A stretch of DNA of 64,000 nt from Colocasia esculenta (GCA_014218235.1 CM024756.1:71112152-71176151), one strand, 5' to 3'. Positions 10,111 through 21,462 are shown, counted from the stretch's first letter. Notes: generated by a model from the letters alone, not told the origin. Numbers and translations are program-made.

Positions 10111-11533
10111 TAACTTTGAGATAAAGATCTGATTCTAGCCTGAAGCTTATCCATAGTATTGCTCACTGACGTACCTGTCTTTGCTGCATGGGAATGCATG
10201 GCGTCGTTACGTGTAGGTGAGGAAGTAGCTGGTGCCCACCGCCACCCTTTCCATCATTTGCAAGTATGGATACAGTAGCACCCGTATCAGAAGATTCTGC
10301 TTCAAAATTCAAATTCTGAAGTGCAGCAAATCTGTTGGTCGATTACCTTCCATTAGGTAGATTTCCATGCATGGGCTGGATATTCCTAACTTTGTCCACT
10401 CTCTTCCCCGGGGTAGCTTTAGAGTATTTAATGAAGCCATTGTCATCTGCCTCCATATGCAACGACCTGTCCATATTATGAATATCCACGATATTCCCTT
10501 CTCCGTAAGAAGATTCCATTTCCATTGTGATGGATTGCACCCGAACAGCCACATTGTCCTTCCTGCTTATTAGGCTTTCCTTTGTGATAGAAGTTGCCAT
10601 ATTGCTCTCATCCCCATGAAATATCAACTTACTCGAATTAACATGATCAGCCATAAACGCGTTGCCACTAATCGTACCATCTACCAGATCTGGAACAAAT
10701 CTCCTTCCGCCGGACATAGTAAGGGCTTCCTTTTCAGTGGTAGTGCATTTTGAGTCCTTCTCATTTTGAGTTCCCTTCCTCATAATGCTTGGAATATCCG
10801 AGGTAACACTGCCTTGCAGGTTAGGTACGCTATGAACTCCATTGGCGTGCATCATTGGTGCTGCCATGAGTATCATTGCGAACCGAAGCTTCAGAAGAAG
10901 AGTTACTTCCCTTGACCCTCCAAACCTTCTTCTGAGACTTAAACTCTGAAGTACATTCCCCTTTACCATGACCAAAGGAATTGCACTCTGTACAGAGGAC
11001 TGGTTTCCATTCATACTCAACAAGGACTGTATCAGTGCTTCCATCCTCGTTCAAGACATGAAGCTCATGAGGAAACGCGGCTTCCACATCAACCAGAACA
11101 CAAACTCGAGCAAAGAGAAGGCGTTTCCTACTAGCATTCTGCGAGTCCATGTGAAGGGGACGGCCAATGAGACTAGCTAGCTTACTGAGACCCTTTGTAG
11201 TCCACCAGCGAAGAGGAAGGCTAGAAAACTTTATCCAGATTGGCAACGTGCACAACGACTCCTTTTCCATTTGAAGATCAGGTGCCCATCTTCGCAAAAC
11301 CAGAGGATGCCCTCGGATACTCCAGAAACCATCCAGAACCTTTGCATATCCACCTCTTGATTGAACACAACTAGAAAAAAACCTCCTTCCCTCATCAGAA
11401 GATCCATATCCCCCTTCGGCCTCCATACATTCAGGATAAAAGCACGAAGTGCAGTGTAAAGAGGGCGCAATCCAATACAGTACCCCATAATAGCAAACCG
11501 CCAAGCATCATGAAGTTCTCTCACATTCTCCAT
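10111..11533 (-). pseudogene. LINE G ORF1 (DUF4283, CCHC), 5'-truncated
   Basis: This beta-type ORF1 is cut at its 5' end inside DUF4283: the element starts at ELHDAWRFAIMGYCIGLRPL. It continues through RRWAPDLQMEKESL, WIKFSSLPLRWW and GRPLHMDSQNASRKRLLFARVCVLVDVE to the knuckle CTECNSFGHGKGEC near 10950-10990. The tail is polar and ends MDKLQARIRSLSQS with TAA at 10111-10113, a terminus shared with LINE X. Frame changes occur near 11350, 10850 and 10330. It probably encoded an RNA-binding chaperone. Confidence 0.75.
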
Positions 11534-11719
11534 CAAATCCAGTGGTAGTTGCTATTATGAACATGCTTGGTTCTGATTTCATTCCAAATCGAAGAGATGG
11601 TGAACTTCCCATTGTTTTTTTTTTGGTCGGTCAACCAAAGAGAATCAATAAATTAATGAAAAGAAGAAAAGTACAAGAGATGGGTAAGGAAACCCAATAG
11701 TCCAAAGAAATCAAAGGAA

Positions 11720-11751
11720 GAAGATGACACTACATGCCAGTGACTATCTTC
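11720..11751 (-). other. 3' UTR bulged hairpin, LINE H
   Basis: The arms are GAAGAT/ATCTTC with a bulged A, and GTCACT/AGTGTC containing one T-T mismatch. The loop is GGCATGT. It is the cleanest gamma example of the shared architecture. Confidence 0.75.
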
Positions 11752-11761
11752 TTAAAAACCA

Positions 11762-12134
11762 CTAAGATGCAATTTTGATATTAAGATTGAATCTCTTACA
11801 AAGCGAATTAGATCGACCAGATAATTTTTTGCTGTGTGTTGAAGCTTCAATACAAATTCGCACATCCTGGATAATAGATAGAGTAATGTGAATAGCAGAA
11901 GTGCATATCCCCTCAAAAGTCCGAGTACATCTTTCGCGCCAAATCCACCAGATGGATGCCCGAAAAAGGAGCCGAGCCAAGGAAGTACCAAACCCATCTT
12001 TAGTAAAACTATTTCTCATAGAATGCATTTCTTGAAGAATAGTGGAACGAGGGCTCCTGTGAATGTTCAATCTGTAGAGAATCTCAGTCCAAACTTTCTT
12101 AGAGAAAGAGCATTGAAAGAACAAATGATCTTCA
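11762..12134 (-). pseudogene. LINE H ORF2 C-terminal end
   Basis: This frame starts at the truncation with EDHLFFQCSFSKKVW, the second half of a zf-RVT finger. It continues with RLNIHRSPRSTILQEMHSMRNSFTKDGFGTSLARLLFRASIWWIWRERC and ends LCKRFNLNIKIAS. It closely resembles LINE L (GFATSLARMLFRATIWWI). The frame is open but lacks EN, RT and the first finger cysteines, so it is a non-functional relic. Confidence 0.8.
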
Positions 12135-12149
12135 GAACTTCCCATTGTT

Positions 12150-13221
12150 GTGCTTCCAAGTAATGAGATCATGTTGATCCTGAGAGATAGCTATGTTACT
12201 GATGATTGGCCAAAGAGTTATCATATCAGGAGATGTGGCAATAGGTAAGGCCCATTCTCCATTTCTTATGAAGTGTTGAATGGTAATATCCTTGGGGGCC
12301 CCTAAATCTTGGCGAACTCTATCACCATAAATCTGAAATATACTTCTTCCAGCTATCCATGGATCATACCACATGCTGAATTGAGAGTTATAGTTTATAT
12401 GGTAAGCAATCTGATTTCTTATCCAGTCTCTTTCTTTTAGAACAGCCTTCCAAGCTGAAGAGTATTTGTACCTGCACTTGACAACCCATAAGCTCTCCTT
12501 AGTTAGGTATTTGTTGTATAACCAGTCCACCCATAGAGAAGGCTTTCTTTGCAACACATCCCAAAGAATCTTGACCGTGGCAGCTCTATTCCAATCCGTT
12601 AGATTTTTCAGACCAAGACCACCTTCTTGCTTAGTCCTACATATATCCTCCCATCTTATCATATGAATAGCTTTCTTGTCCGAGCTACCATTCAAGAAGA
12701 AATCCCTACAAATTTTGTCGATTTCTTTTAGCAAACCACTAGGCAGAATGAAGGCCGAAGACCAGTAGATGGAGAAGGAGCGCAGCACAGATCCGATTAG
12801 TTGGAGGCGACCAGCTTTAGAAAGAAGGCGATTTTTCCAAGAATTTAGTCTTCTTTTGATTTTTCCAGTAAAGGAACACAGTGAATCTTCCTAATGGAAG
12901 AGGAGATCAAAGGGAGCCCCAAGTAAGGAACCGGTAGAGAACCTTCAGCAACTTCCAGAATCCTCAAAAATCATCTTTGTTATTTATACCTCCCCCAAAG
13001 AAAAGCTTGCTTTTTCCTTTATTCATGAAGAGACCAGAGTAGGAGGAGAAGACATGCATCACATTCTTAACATTTTGAGCACTAGTTTTATCATTTTTGA
13101 AGAAAATGATGAGGTCATCTGCAAATATAGTGTGGGAAACTTTTAAAGGGCCAGCAGAAGGGACTTTGATATCCCATTGAGGACAGCTCTCTCCATAATA
13201 GCTGTGAAGAGATAAGGCGAT
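12150..13221 (-). pseudogene. LINE F ORF2, RT core to linker
   Basis: This is the middle of the F ORF2 between insertions I and H. In translation order it shows IKVPSAGPLKVSHTIFADDLIIFFKND (catalytic FADD near 13100), KSKLFFGG, a frame change near 12960, YLGLPLISSSI, a second change near 12790, LRSFSIYWSSAFILPSGLL, WEDICRTKQEGGLGLKNLTDWNRAATVK and WYDPWIAGRSIFQIYGDRVRQDLGA. It ends WKHNNGKF at H. The piece continues at 11551-11616 to the left and at 42407-42564 to the right. Confidence 0.8.
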
Positions 13222-13562
13222 ATTCGGAGAATTGAGGCTTGGAATCGTTCTGCTATTTCTATGCAGCTGTGGAGAATTATTACTAATCATGATACTCTAT
13301 GGACAAACTGGGTGAAGAGCAGATATCTAAGTAAGACTTCTATCTGGTCGGCCCACTCTCATTCTTACCACTCACAGGCGTGGAAGGGAATTCTTCAAGT
13401 TCGGAATGTATTGCGTCCCTTTGTGACTCTCAAGATTGGAAGTGGTAATACTTTCAGCTTATGGGAGGATCCTTGGATTGATGGCCAGTCCCTATCCTCT
13501 TTGGGTGGTGATTACATCAGATTTCTTCTTGGGTTGCCCATCAATGCAACTGTTAGCACTTT
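13222..13562 (+). pseudogene. LINE I ORF2, segment before zf-RVT (part 1)
   Basis: This piece translates as WNRSAISMQLWRIITNHDTLWTNWVKSRYLSKTSIWS, SYHSQAWKGILQVR, then SLWEDPWIDGQSLSSLGGDYIRFLLGLPINATVST. It is the beta ORF2 region between RT and zf-RVT. J interrupts it at VST, and the frame resumes exactly at 36067 as TVSTFIRNGRWCLPPPTSGEM. The RT itself is absent because the copy is 5'-truncated. Confidence 0.85.
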
Positions 13563-13736
13563 TTTTTTTTGATAAGTAAAATGGTATTTATGAAACAAGA
13601 TTTACAGAAGCCTTTGACCATATCAATAGTCAAAAGGCAAACATCACCTAGAAGAGAATAGGAGAGTGCACCTCACCTCAGAGAGGTGAAATGTTCCCAC
13701 TCCACCATTCTCACTCTAGATTACAAAGCTGGAGAA

Positions 13737-13762
13737 CATGACCACACAGATTGTGGACTATG
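13737..13762 (-). other. 3' UTR bulged hairpin, LINE J
   Basis: The core is CAT/ATG with a bulged A and GTCCAC/GTGGTC around loop AATCTGT; the lower stem is short. The second hairpin at 13673-13689 has arms TCACCTC/GAGGTGA. Confidence 0.6.
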
Positions 13763-14039
13763 ATCTAAACAAATTTGAAAAGATACAAGACATGAACTCA
13801 AAGATATTGCTTTAAAAGAGATGTGGCTTGAGCTTTTGATCCTCCAAGTCTAGAAATTCTTCCCCTTTGCTGATCATGTGCACAATTCGCATAATGGTTG
13901 CAGATCCTCCGTCTATCTTGTTTCACCTGAAAACTTAACATAGCAAGTCCAAACATAGAAAATGCCGAAGTTGAACCAGAAATTAAAATGATCATACTAT
14001 CATGAAAAAGAATTAATATGTAAGAGGCTAAATCTATTC

Positions 14040-16973
14040 TAGCTAATAGAGAAGTTGAATCTAGTAAGAATCCCTTTCTCGCGTTTGGAAAGACTCGAAA
14101 ATTTCCCAGTTTTTCCATGCAGCTTCTAGTATCCATAATGATATCAAGAAGGATATGAACTTTATCCCTGCTAGTTCCTTCAAATATTCTTTTGCATCTT
14201 CCCTCCAAATCCACCAAATAGTTGATCTAAGAATAACTCTCACCATCTTAAGCAGAATACCATTCTTAGGAAACTCCAAAGCAATTTCTTTGACTTCATG
14301 CAAGAGGCCTTTTCGAGGATTCCTTCTCAGATCATATCTAGTTAAAATTTGTTTCCAAATCCAATTCGAATAGGTGCATTCAAAAAAGAGGTGATCAGTG
14401 GTCTCCCTGTCCTTGAGGCATAAAGAACATCTATTGGCTAAAGCATAACCCTTCCTTTGCAAATTGTCCAATGTTGGAAGTTTATTGTGGAAAGTTTGCC
14501 AAGCACAAAGCGAAAATTTCTGAACTGTTGGCCTTTCCCAAACCCAAGTGCTTTCATTCCATGCGCTAGCCTTTGATCTTATTTGATTCCAAGCTGAAGT
14601 AATTGAAAATTTTCCATTGTCATACTTCCACTTAACCCCATCAACACCATTATTAGAGATTGGAATTGCTGCAATTTGAGGCCATAAGGAGAACATGTCA
14701 ATAGAAATTGGATTAGGAAGCTTCCAATCTCCATTCTGAATATAGTGTGAAATCTGCAAATCTTTAGGGGCACCCAAATCCTGTCTTATCCTATCACCAC
14801 AAAGCTGATAGATGCTTTTCCCATTAATCCAAGGGTCATACCACATGTTTATGCCATTACCTGTGGAGATAACATATGAGAAGTGATTCCTTAACCAACA
14901 TCTTGCCTTGAGAATTCCTTTTACAGCTGTAGAATAGTAAGGTTTTATATCCATATTCCAAAGAGATTTGTTGCTGAAGTACTTGTCTTTAATCCAATTG
15001 ATCCAGAGACATTGTTTACCTTTGATCAGATCCCACAAATGTTTTATCAAGCAAGCCTTATTCCATTCCTGCAAGTTCTTTAGATTCAGCCCTCCTTCTT
15101 CTTTGGGTTTACAAATAGCATTCCAATTCACCATGTGCAATGATCTGCCTTCTTGAGTTCCTCCCCAAAAAAATCTGCTAAGAATGCCATCTATTTCATG
15201 AATGAAACCAATTGGCAATAAGAAAGCATTTGCCAAATATAAAGAATATGATTGCAGCACAGAGCGGATCAATTCCAACCTTCCTGCTTTTGAAAGTAAT
15301 CTTCTTTTCCAAGAATTGATTCTTCTTTTGATCTTGTCAATTATTGGGCAGCAATGATTTTTCTTAATGCTATTAGAGAAAAGAGGAAGGCCCAAATAAG
15401 TGACAGGAAGAAGTCCTTCAGCTACCCCAAGAGTGCTTGTAATGATGTCCTTGTCTTGAATACCAGCTCCCATATAAACTTTGCTCTTATCTTGATTTAA
15501 TTGCAGACCTGATAAAGCACCAAATCTTCTGAGGATTTCTACCAATTTTGAATAGATGCACAATCATTTTGGACAAAGATTAGAAAATCATCAGCAAAAA
15601 TGATATGGGAAACATGAGTGTTTCCGGCTGTAGGAACTTTAAGAATGCCTTCAGTCACCGCTTTCTCAATCATACAAGTGAGGCCCTCCATTGCAATGGT
15701 AAAAAGATAGGGAGATAGGGGATCCCCTTGCCTTATTCCATTGGAACTTTCAAAAAAACCAATTGGAGTACCATTAAAAAGAACTGAAAATTTTGGAGTT
15801 TCCAAGCAACTTCTAATCCAATCAATCTATTTGAGTGGAAAGTTCATCTTTTCCATCATATCATAAATGAAAGCTCGATTGACAGAGTCAAAAGCTTTTC
15901 TTAAATCAGCCTTGAAACATATCCTTTTTCCTTTGGTTTTTGACTGCATATCTTTCACAAGATCATTAGCCAGGAGAATATTCTGGTGGATACCTCTACC
16001 TTTGATGAAAGCAGATTGGTTCATACTAATAACCTTGCTCATAACATTCTGCATTCTATCAGCCATCACTTTTGAGATGATCTTATAAGTGAAATTACAC
16101 AATGAGATAGGTCTGTAATTTTCCAAACAGTCAGCTCCAGCAGATTTAGGAATGAGAGAAATGAATGTACAATTCATTTGCTTAAGCATTCTACCATTCT
16201 TGAAAAAATGATCACAAGCACTAATAACATCCCTTCCAGTGATTGCCCAAGTGTTTTGGAAAAATTCTGCAGTAAAACCATCTGGTCCAGGGCTTTTGTT
16301 TTTTGGGGAGCTGAATACAACCTTTCTGATTTCCTCTTCTGTAATTGGCTGATCTAGATAGTCTTTGTCTTCCTGAGCAAGTTTCATATTTACATCAATA
16401 TCTAGAACACCATGTCCCTGGTCTTGATTTAGAAGAGCTTTGTAGAACTCCACAGTGTATTCCTTCACTTCCTCAATTTCGTGAATGAGATTTCCATGTT
16501 TGTCCTTGCATTTCCGAATAGTGTTTCTCGCTTTCCTTGCTGCTAAGGAAGCATAGAAGAATTTGGTATTTGAATCTCCCAAAGTTAACCAATTTTCCCT
16601 TGAATTTTGCTTGATAAAACTTTCCTCATTCCTCATAGCTGCAAAATACCTTTCTCTTGCCTCTCTTTCTGCCAGAATACTAGTTTCATCAAAAGGCTTT
16701 TTGTTAAGCTCTTGTTGAATGTTGAGAAGACTTCTATTGCAATTCTTGACTTCATCTTGCACATTACCAAACACTTCAATATTCCATTTTTTCAAAGCTT
16801 CCTTGCAAGCTTTTAATCTGCTACACAAGACAAAAGGAGGGGTACCAACAACATTCAAACTCCAAGCATCCTGAACCACTTCAAGAAAATTAGGATGGTT
16901 GCACCACATATTGAAAAATCGAAAAGGCTTCCTTCCAGATGGAACCTCCCTAACAGAAGTAATGGTTAGAAGA
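14040..16973 (-). pseudogene. LINE J ORF2, late EN to C-terminus
   Basis: This is the main part of the J ORF2. Starting at the N insertion it reads LLTITSVREVPSGRKPFRFFNMW, EARERYFAAMRNEESF, ENWLTLGDSNTKFFYAS, KNKSPGPDGFTAEFF (about 16290), KAFDSVN, NGIRQGDPLSPYLF (about 15720) and IIFADDFLIF (about 15590). It continues with YLGLPLFSN, LLSKAGRLELIRSVL, WYDPWINGKSIYQL and zf-RVT CSLCLKDRETTDHLFFEC (about 14410). Lesions are a Trp-to-stop TAG at 15827, a frameshift near 15545 and another near 14215. It otherwise matches M closely. No RNase H domain follows the finger. Confidence 0.85.
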
Positions 16974-16988
16974 TTATCCTCATTCATG

Positions 16989-17016
16989 TTCTCTCTCTAA
17001 CTTTCTAGAGAGAGAA
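16989..17016 (+). other. 5'-terminal CT/AG hairpin of LINE N
   Basis: The arms CTCTCTCTA (16991-16999) and TAGAGAGAG (17006-17014) pair, and the stem extends by two T-A pairs. AAGCTCTGGGG follows, as in LINES A, J and Y. Confidence 0.7.
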
Positions 17017-17162
17017 GCTCTGGGGATAGGGCGGTTCTCTGGTGGTGTCCCGGGCTCCTCCACCGCCCCTCCGGCGGTGGAAGGGCTCTCCCGGTGGTGA
17101 GCTTGGCCCTCTTGGTGGACTTCTTCTTCTCCTTGAAGAAGGAGTTCATTGGAGGGCAGCCA

Positions 17163-17185
17163 CCGGTTGGAACTCCTCCAACCGG
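17163..17185 (+). other. Second 5' UTR hairpin of LINE N
   Basis: CCGGTTGG (17163-17170) pairs perfectly with CCAACCGG (17178-17185) around AACTCCT. LINE Y has a compensated version at 60624-60646. Confidence 0.6.
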
Positions 17186-17230
17186 GGCCTACTTTTTTCC
17201 TGAGTGTGTTGATTTGCTGGTGGTTTGGCG

Positions 17231-19059
17231 ATGGAGATGGTTGATGCTGGCTCTTTGGCTGGTTTGAGAGAGAAGTCAGCAGAGGTCGCGGAGCAGTCTT
17301 CTCAAGCTGTGAGAGGCCGGTCGTTGGAGAGAGCACTGACTTCTTCTTCTGATCGGCTGCTAAATCAGCAAGGCAAGGCGAAGTTGGTTGTTGCTTCTGC
17401 TGCGAATTCTTCCAATCTGGTGCATATGCATGATAGAAGCAGGAGGAGTTCTCGCTCCACTTCAAGAAGGAGAGGTACATCGCGGGGGCAGGTGGGGGTC
17501 GCTTCTGCTCCGAGAACTTGGGCGAGCTTGTTCTCAGCTCCTTCAACTGGGGAATCCAACCACACTCTATCCTTCATCGAGCCATTGATTGAGGAGAATC
17601 AGAGGATAGCGGTGTGCGATGTTGAGGACCTGCAGGAACTTCAAGGTGCATGGGATCGCACCTTAGTAGGGTATGTTGTTGACTTAAAAACATCCTTTAT
17701 GCCTTTATCCTCATTCATTAAGAGCAGATGGGGGGTTGTCGGATTTGATCTCCATCTTCTGGAGAATGGTTTCTTCTTGTGTAAACTGGATAGTGAAGAG
17801 GATGTCACTAGGATTCTTGAAAGTTTCTGGTCTATCCGTGGCCACCCTATGATTCTGAGAAGATGGGAACAAGGTCTGCGTATGGAATTGGAGAGTCTCA
17901 AGAATATCCCTGTTTGGTTGTCAATTCATAGCCTCCCGGTTCATCTATGGTCTAAACAGTTCATTTCGAAGCTCTGTAGCACAGTGGGAGAACCGCTATT
18001 CATGGACAGACTTACCGCGGAGAGGAAAAGATTATCTTTTGCAAGGGCTTGTGTCATGGTTTCATCTGAGATAGAGCTCCCCAATACTATCAGCTACAAG
18101 GACATTGATGGATCTTTACATCACCTTCATGTTTCTTACTCCTGGAAACCACGTAGATGTGGAACATGTGGATTATTTGGTCACCTTCATGGCCAATGCA
18201 TGAAGAACAACAGGGAAATTGCTTCATCCAAATCGCACCAAATCTACAAGAGAAAGGAGAATTCTGAAGTTCCCGGTAGCTCTCCAATAGCTGCTAATTC
18301 TGGAAAAGGGAAATCGCAGCACAAGGAAACAACAGGAATTAACAGATTTGCCATTCTTCAACAATTAACAAGTGAGGATTCTTTGGAGGAAGGACAGGTC
18401 GTTCATGTGGAAGCTAGGAAAGATCCTCAAATTGAGGAAATGCTTTGTATGCAGGATACGGGACAGCCTAAACTGAGGGAGGACTCTCAAAGTTTAAGAA
18501 GTAATGGTGAGAACGATCGCAGGCAATATTCTGAGAAAGGAAATGGAAATATACTATCTAATGGCAACAGTGACCTGGCTGGTGTTAATTTAAGGCATGA
18601 GCAGGAGGACAGGATTGCGCACACCGATAGCAATGGAAAAAATATGCTATCACCGATTCAAAGGAGCAACAATAATAAGGAAGGAATCCAGGAATCTCAT
18701 GAGAAATTTTCTAAAGAAATGGAAGCGGATCTGCAAGAGAAGGAAGGGTGTGAAAAGATTCGGCTAAATGGGGAGGCCAGAAGAGGGGTTAACATAAGCC
18801 AGCCGGTTAGCTTACCTCCCCCATGCATTACTTCAAACATGAGAATTTCAGCCGCAACTCGAGAAAAACCTCTTCCTTTGGCTGGTGAAAGCAAGGTAAG
18901 GACTCCTCCACTTCTTCCCTAGATTGTGTTGGCGGTCAATACAAAAAATTCACTTCTTTAAATGTGGTTGATGAGATGGAAAGGAAAAAGAAATTGGGGC
19001 AAGGGAACTCTTCTAATGCTTCCAAGAATAAATCAAAGGATAGCAGTAACCGTGCTTAA
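17231..19059 (+). pseudogene. LINE N ORF1 (DUF4283, CCHC), one frameshift
   Basis: This is an almost intact alpha ORF1. The ATG at 17231 fits the ATG used in Y and Q. Residues up to about 95 are Ser/Arg-rich and include RSRRSSRSTSRRRGTSRG, then APRTWASLFSAP. DUF4283 spans about residues 115-290 (LQGAWDRTLVGYVVDLKTSF, FWSIRGHPMILRRWEQGL, LPVHLWSKQFISKLCSTVGEPLFMDRL). The zinc knuckle CGTCGLFGHLHGQC lies near 18157-18200. A polar tail follows. The frame stops at 18922 because of a shift near 18915. The conserved end (FTSLNVVDEMERKKK) is in another frame and stops at 19057-19059, 13 nt before the ORF2 ATG. Confidence 0.85.
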
Positions 19060-19072
19060 ATTCATATTTCCT

Positions 19073-19165
19073 ATGAAGATTTGCAGTTGGAATGTTAGAG
19101 GTATAAATAAAAATACTAAGCGGGGTGAGCTTAGAAGACTTATCCGCTACATCCAGTGTGATATT
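19073..19165 (+). pseudogene. LINE N ORF2 start (endonuclease N-terminus)
   Basis: ATG at 19073 begins MKICSWNVRGINKNTKRGELRRLIRYIQCDI, the first strand of the AP-endonuclease-like domain, including the catalytic Asn of SWNVRG. The reading frame then enters LINE K. After K, the N endonuclease resumes at 26911 about 54 residues further on, so the catalytic ETK motif has been lost. Confidence 0.8.
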
Positions 19166-19391
19166 GAAGATACTTTTTGTGAGTTCTTTTGGACTATCAA
19201 GGAGAGACCTTATCATTTTTTTTTTTACGTAATAAAGAATTGCATTAAGGAGTAATGTACAAGCCCATGATCAAATGACACATAGGCGAAGTTTCCTAAT
19301 GGAGAATAGGAGAGTGCACCCCACCTCAAAGAGGTGGAATGTTCTCACTCCACCACTCTCAACAAAAGAAAAACCAAAGGAAAAAAACAAC

Positions 19392-19421
19392 CTCATGACC
19401 ACACAGGTTGTGGACTATGAG
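19392..19421 (-). other. 3' UTR bulged hairpin, LINE P
   Basis: The arms CTCAT/ATGAG with a bulged A, and GTCCAC/GTGGTC around loop AACCTGT, are of alpha type. The second hairpin lies at 19321-19337. Confidence 0.7.
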
Positions 19422-19471
19422 CTAGAAGGAGTTCTCATGCGCATAATGATAGAGGAGGGGGAAGATAAAAG

Positions 19472-20535
19472 TTAACATCTTTGGATTATCAGGTTCCTCA
19501 AAATTCTATTCATCCTGTAAGAAGATGGAGTCTTCTGAATATGGAATTCTGTAATGCTTCGAACATCCGAAAGAATGGAAAGAAGAACTTGCGTTTGGCT
19601 GCGATTTTTGGAGTCAAAGACACGCGAACATCTCTCTTTCCAGATCCACCAGATAGCTACTCTAAATGTGTTGAAAGCTACCACCCTTCCAGGACCAAGA
19701 CCACAGAAACTTCTTATCAAACTCTCACTTTCAGCATGGATGGAATCTCTTGGTCTTCGGTGGATCCCCAATCTATGCAGTAATTGCAACCAAATCCAGG
19801 AGCTATAGGAGCATTGGAAGAAGAGGTGGTTGATATATTCATCATGCTGATTACAAAGAAGGCATATATTAGGGCCATACAATCCACGCTTCTGAAGCAC
19901 ATCAAAGGATGATAAACCGCCCATCATAACCTGCCAGGTGAGAAGAGATTGCTTCTGATTAGTAGGCCGCATCCAGACTATTTGGGACCAAGGGACTTTC
20001 GGATAGGTAACACGCTTCAAGTCATAAATATGCTTGTTGCTAATAGCACCATTATTATGCTTCCAGAGAATATAATCTTCTTGATCAGTATGAATATTAA
20101 TGTGAAGAATCCGAGGCCAAAGATCCATCATCTCGGAAGAGGTTGCAGTAGGAAGGCACCATCTCCCTTCATGAATAAAGGAACTTACAGTAGCAGAAGG
20201 GGCCAGGCCAAGTAAAGTTCTAACATACTGACCTCCTAAAGAATTAATGGAGTGCCCATCAATCCAAGGATCATCCCAAAGGTTGATATTGTTCCCAGTA
20301 CCAATGGCATAAGTTACATGAGGAAGTAACCAGTCCCTTACCTGGAGGATGCCTTTCCAAGCTTGGGAATGGTAAGATTTGGATTGCACAGTCCAGATAG
20401 AAGATTTCCTGAGGTATCTATCTTTCACCCATTGATGCCAAAGCGTGTCCTGATTATGAAGCAATCTCCAGAGTTGCATAGTAATAACAGTAGAATTCCA
20501 GATTTCAAGACTCTGAAGTCCCAGACCACCCTCAT
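19472..20535 (-). pseudogene. LINE P ORF2 C-terminal third, open frame
   Basis: This uninterrupted frame of about 350 codons is the 5'-truncated tail of a beta ORF2. It reads EGGLGLQSLEIWNSTVITMQLWRLL, SYHSQAWKGILQVRDWLL, LWDDPWIDGHSI, KHNNGAISNKHIYDLKRV, then the zf-RVT finger CLLCNQHDEYINHLFFQC, SFCGLGPGRVVAFNTFRVAIWWIWKERCSRVF, and ends RILRNLIIQRC. The apparent Met at 20548 lies in the host TSD, so it is not a genuine start. EN and RT are absent. The intact frame suggests a fairly young insertion. Confidence 0.85.
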
Positions 20536-20549
20536 GAGACCTTATCATT

Positions 20550-21430
20550 CATCTGCTTGGAAAAGCATTTTGAAGCAGCGGGCTTGGCTTCTCAATAACC
20601 TCACTTTCAAAGTTGGTAAAGATAGTCAAATGAGTTTCTTCTATGATCCATGGATTGATGGTAAGAGTATCTATATGCTCTTTGGTGATAGCATTCGCCG
20701 CCATATGGGTCTCCAAAAAGATACTACCTGTTCGGCCTTTATTCATAATGGTACATGGAACCTTCCACCGCCTACTTCTTTTGACATGATTGAGATCTAC
20801 CCTTTGATTCAAAAGGTTCATATTTTCCAGAGTGATGCTATTATTTGGACTCATGGTACTTTTACCACTAAAGATGTTTGGAACCATATTAGGGAAAGCA
20901 ATCAGAAAGTGGGTTGGGCGGATTGGGTTTGGAACAATCCAACTGTCCAGCGGTTTTCTCTCACTAGTTGGCAAGCTATGATGCATAAACTTCCAACTAT
21001 CAACAATATGAAGAAAAGAGGGTTCCAAATTCCCAGTAGATGTATTCTTTGCTGTCTCTCTGAGGAGAGGGAGGATCATCTTTTTTTCCAGTGCCCTTAT
21101 TCCATTGAGATTTGGGGTGGTATTCTTCATAGATTAAATATTCAAAGACAGCCCCGCCCTACTCTCCTCCAAGAAGTTCACTCTTTAAGACAAAGCTTTT
21201 CTAAAGATGGTTTTGCAACAAGCTTGGCGAGGATGCTTTTTAGAGCTACAATCTGGTGGATCCAGAACGTTGTTGTAGAACCTTTGATGGTATTTGTACT
21301 TCTGCTATCCAGATTATCCTTTCCATTATCCAGGATGTGAGAAGTTGTTTGGAAGGCCATCCGAATAAGAGACCTCTTTCCTGCCGTTCCAAGGAGATTT
21401 GTAAAGATTTAATATCAGTGTTGGACCGTA
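20550..21430 (+). pseudogene. LINE L ORF2 C-terminus (gamma)
   Basis: The frame reads SSAWKSILKQRAWLLNNLTF, MSFFYDPWIDGKSIYMLFGDSIRRHMG, FTTKDVWNHIRESNQ and VQRFSLTSWQAMMHKLPTINNMKKRG. The zf-RVT CILCCLSEEREDHLFFQC follows, then FATSLARMLFRATIWWI. A small deletion near 21262 shifts the frame, and CRTFDGICTSAIQIILSIIQDVRSCLEG continues in another. It ends near 21430. Any longer upstream frame here is antisense to P and is spurious. Confidence 0.8.
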
Positions 21431-21462
21431 ATATCCTTATATGTTTTGCTTTGTGTGGTTTT

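Larger units (their letters stand above)
6229..11533 (-). mobile_element. LINE G (beta), nearly full length
   Basis: This is a minus-strand LINE of about 5.3 kb (5.2 kb without its SINE-like insert), flanked by the 17-bp TSD CAAATCCAGTGGTAGTT at 6212-6228 and 11534-11550. Its poly(T) and GGTAGGTAATACC lie at the left. It contains a 3' UTR, ORF2 (about 6376-10107) and ORF1 truncated within DUF4283 at 11533. It is roughly 95% identical by eye to LINE V in the 3' 200 bp, and carries many single-base indels. Confidence 0.9.
11617..12134 (-). mobile_element. LINE H (gamma), 5'-truncated
   Basis: This short minus-strand LINE tail lies in F, with TSD GAACTTCCCATTGTT at 11602-11616 and 12135-12149. 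Its 3' terminus reads TTGACCGACC before poly(A), as in LINE L, which defines the gamma group. It contains only the ORF2 C-terminus and 3' UTR. Confidence 0.9.
19218..20535 (-). mobile_element. LINE P (beta body, alpha 3' UTR), 5'-truncated
   Basis: This minus-strand insert in L is flanked by the 14-bp TSD GAGACCTTATCATT at 19204-19217 and 20536-20549. ORF2 is beta-like (SILSDVRSITE, RILRNLIIQRC), but the sequence after the stop has the alpha signatures: the GTCCAC hairpin, CCACCTC-TTT-GAGGTGG, and the invariant blocks. This makes it a mosaic LINE. Confidence 0.9.

Noticed and set aside
20363..20549. Plus-strand extension upstream of the LINE L ORF2 frame
   Set aside because: It is antisense to LINE P and ends exactly at the TSD, so it is not coding for L.
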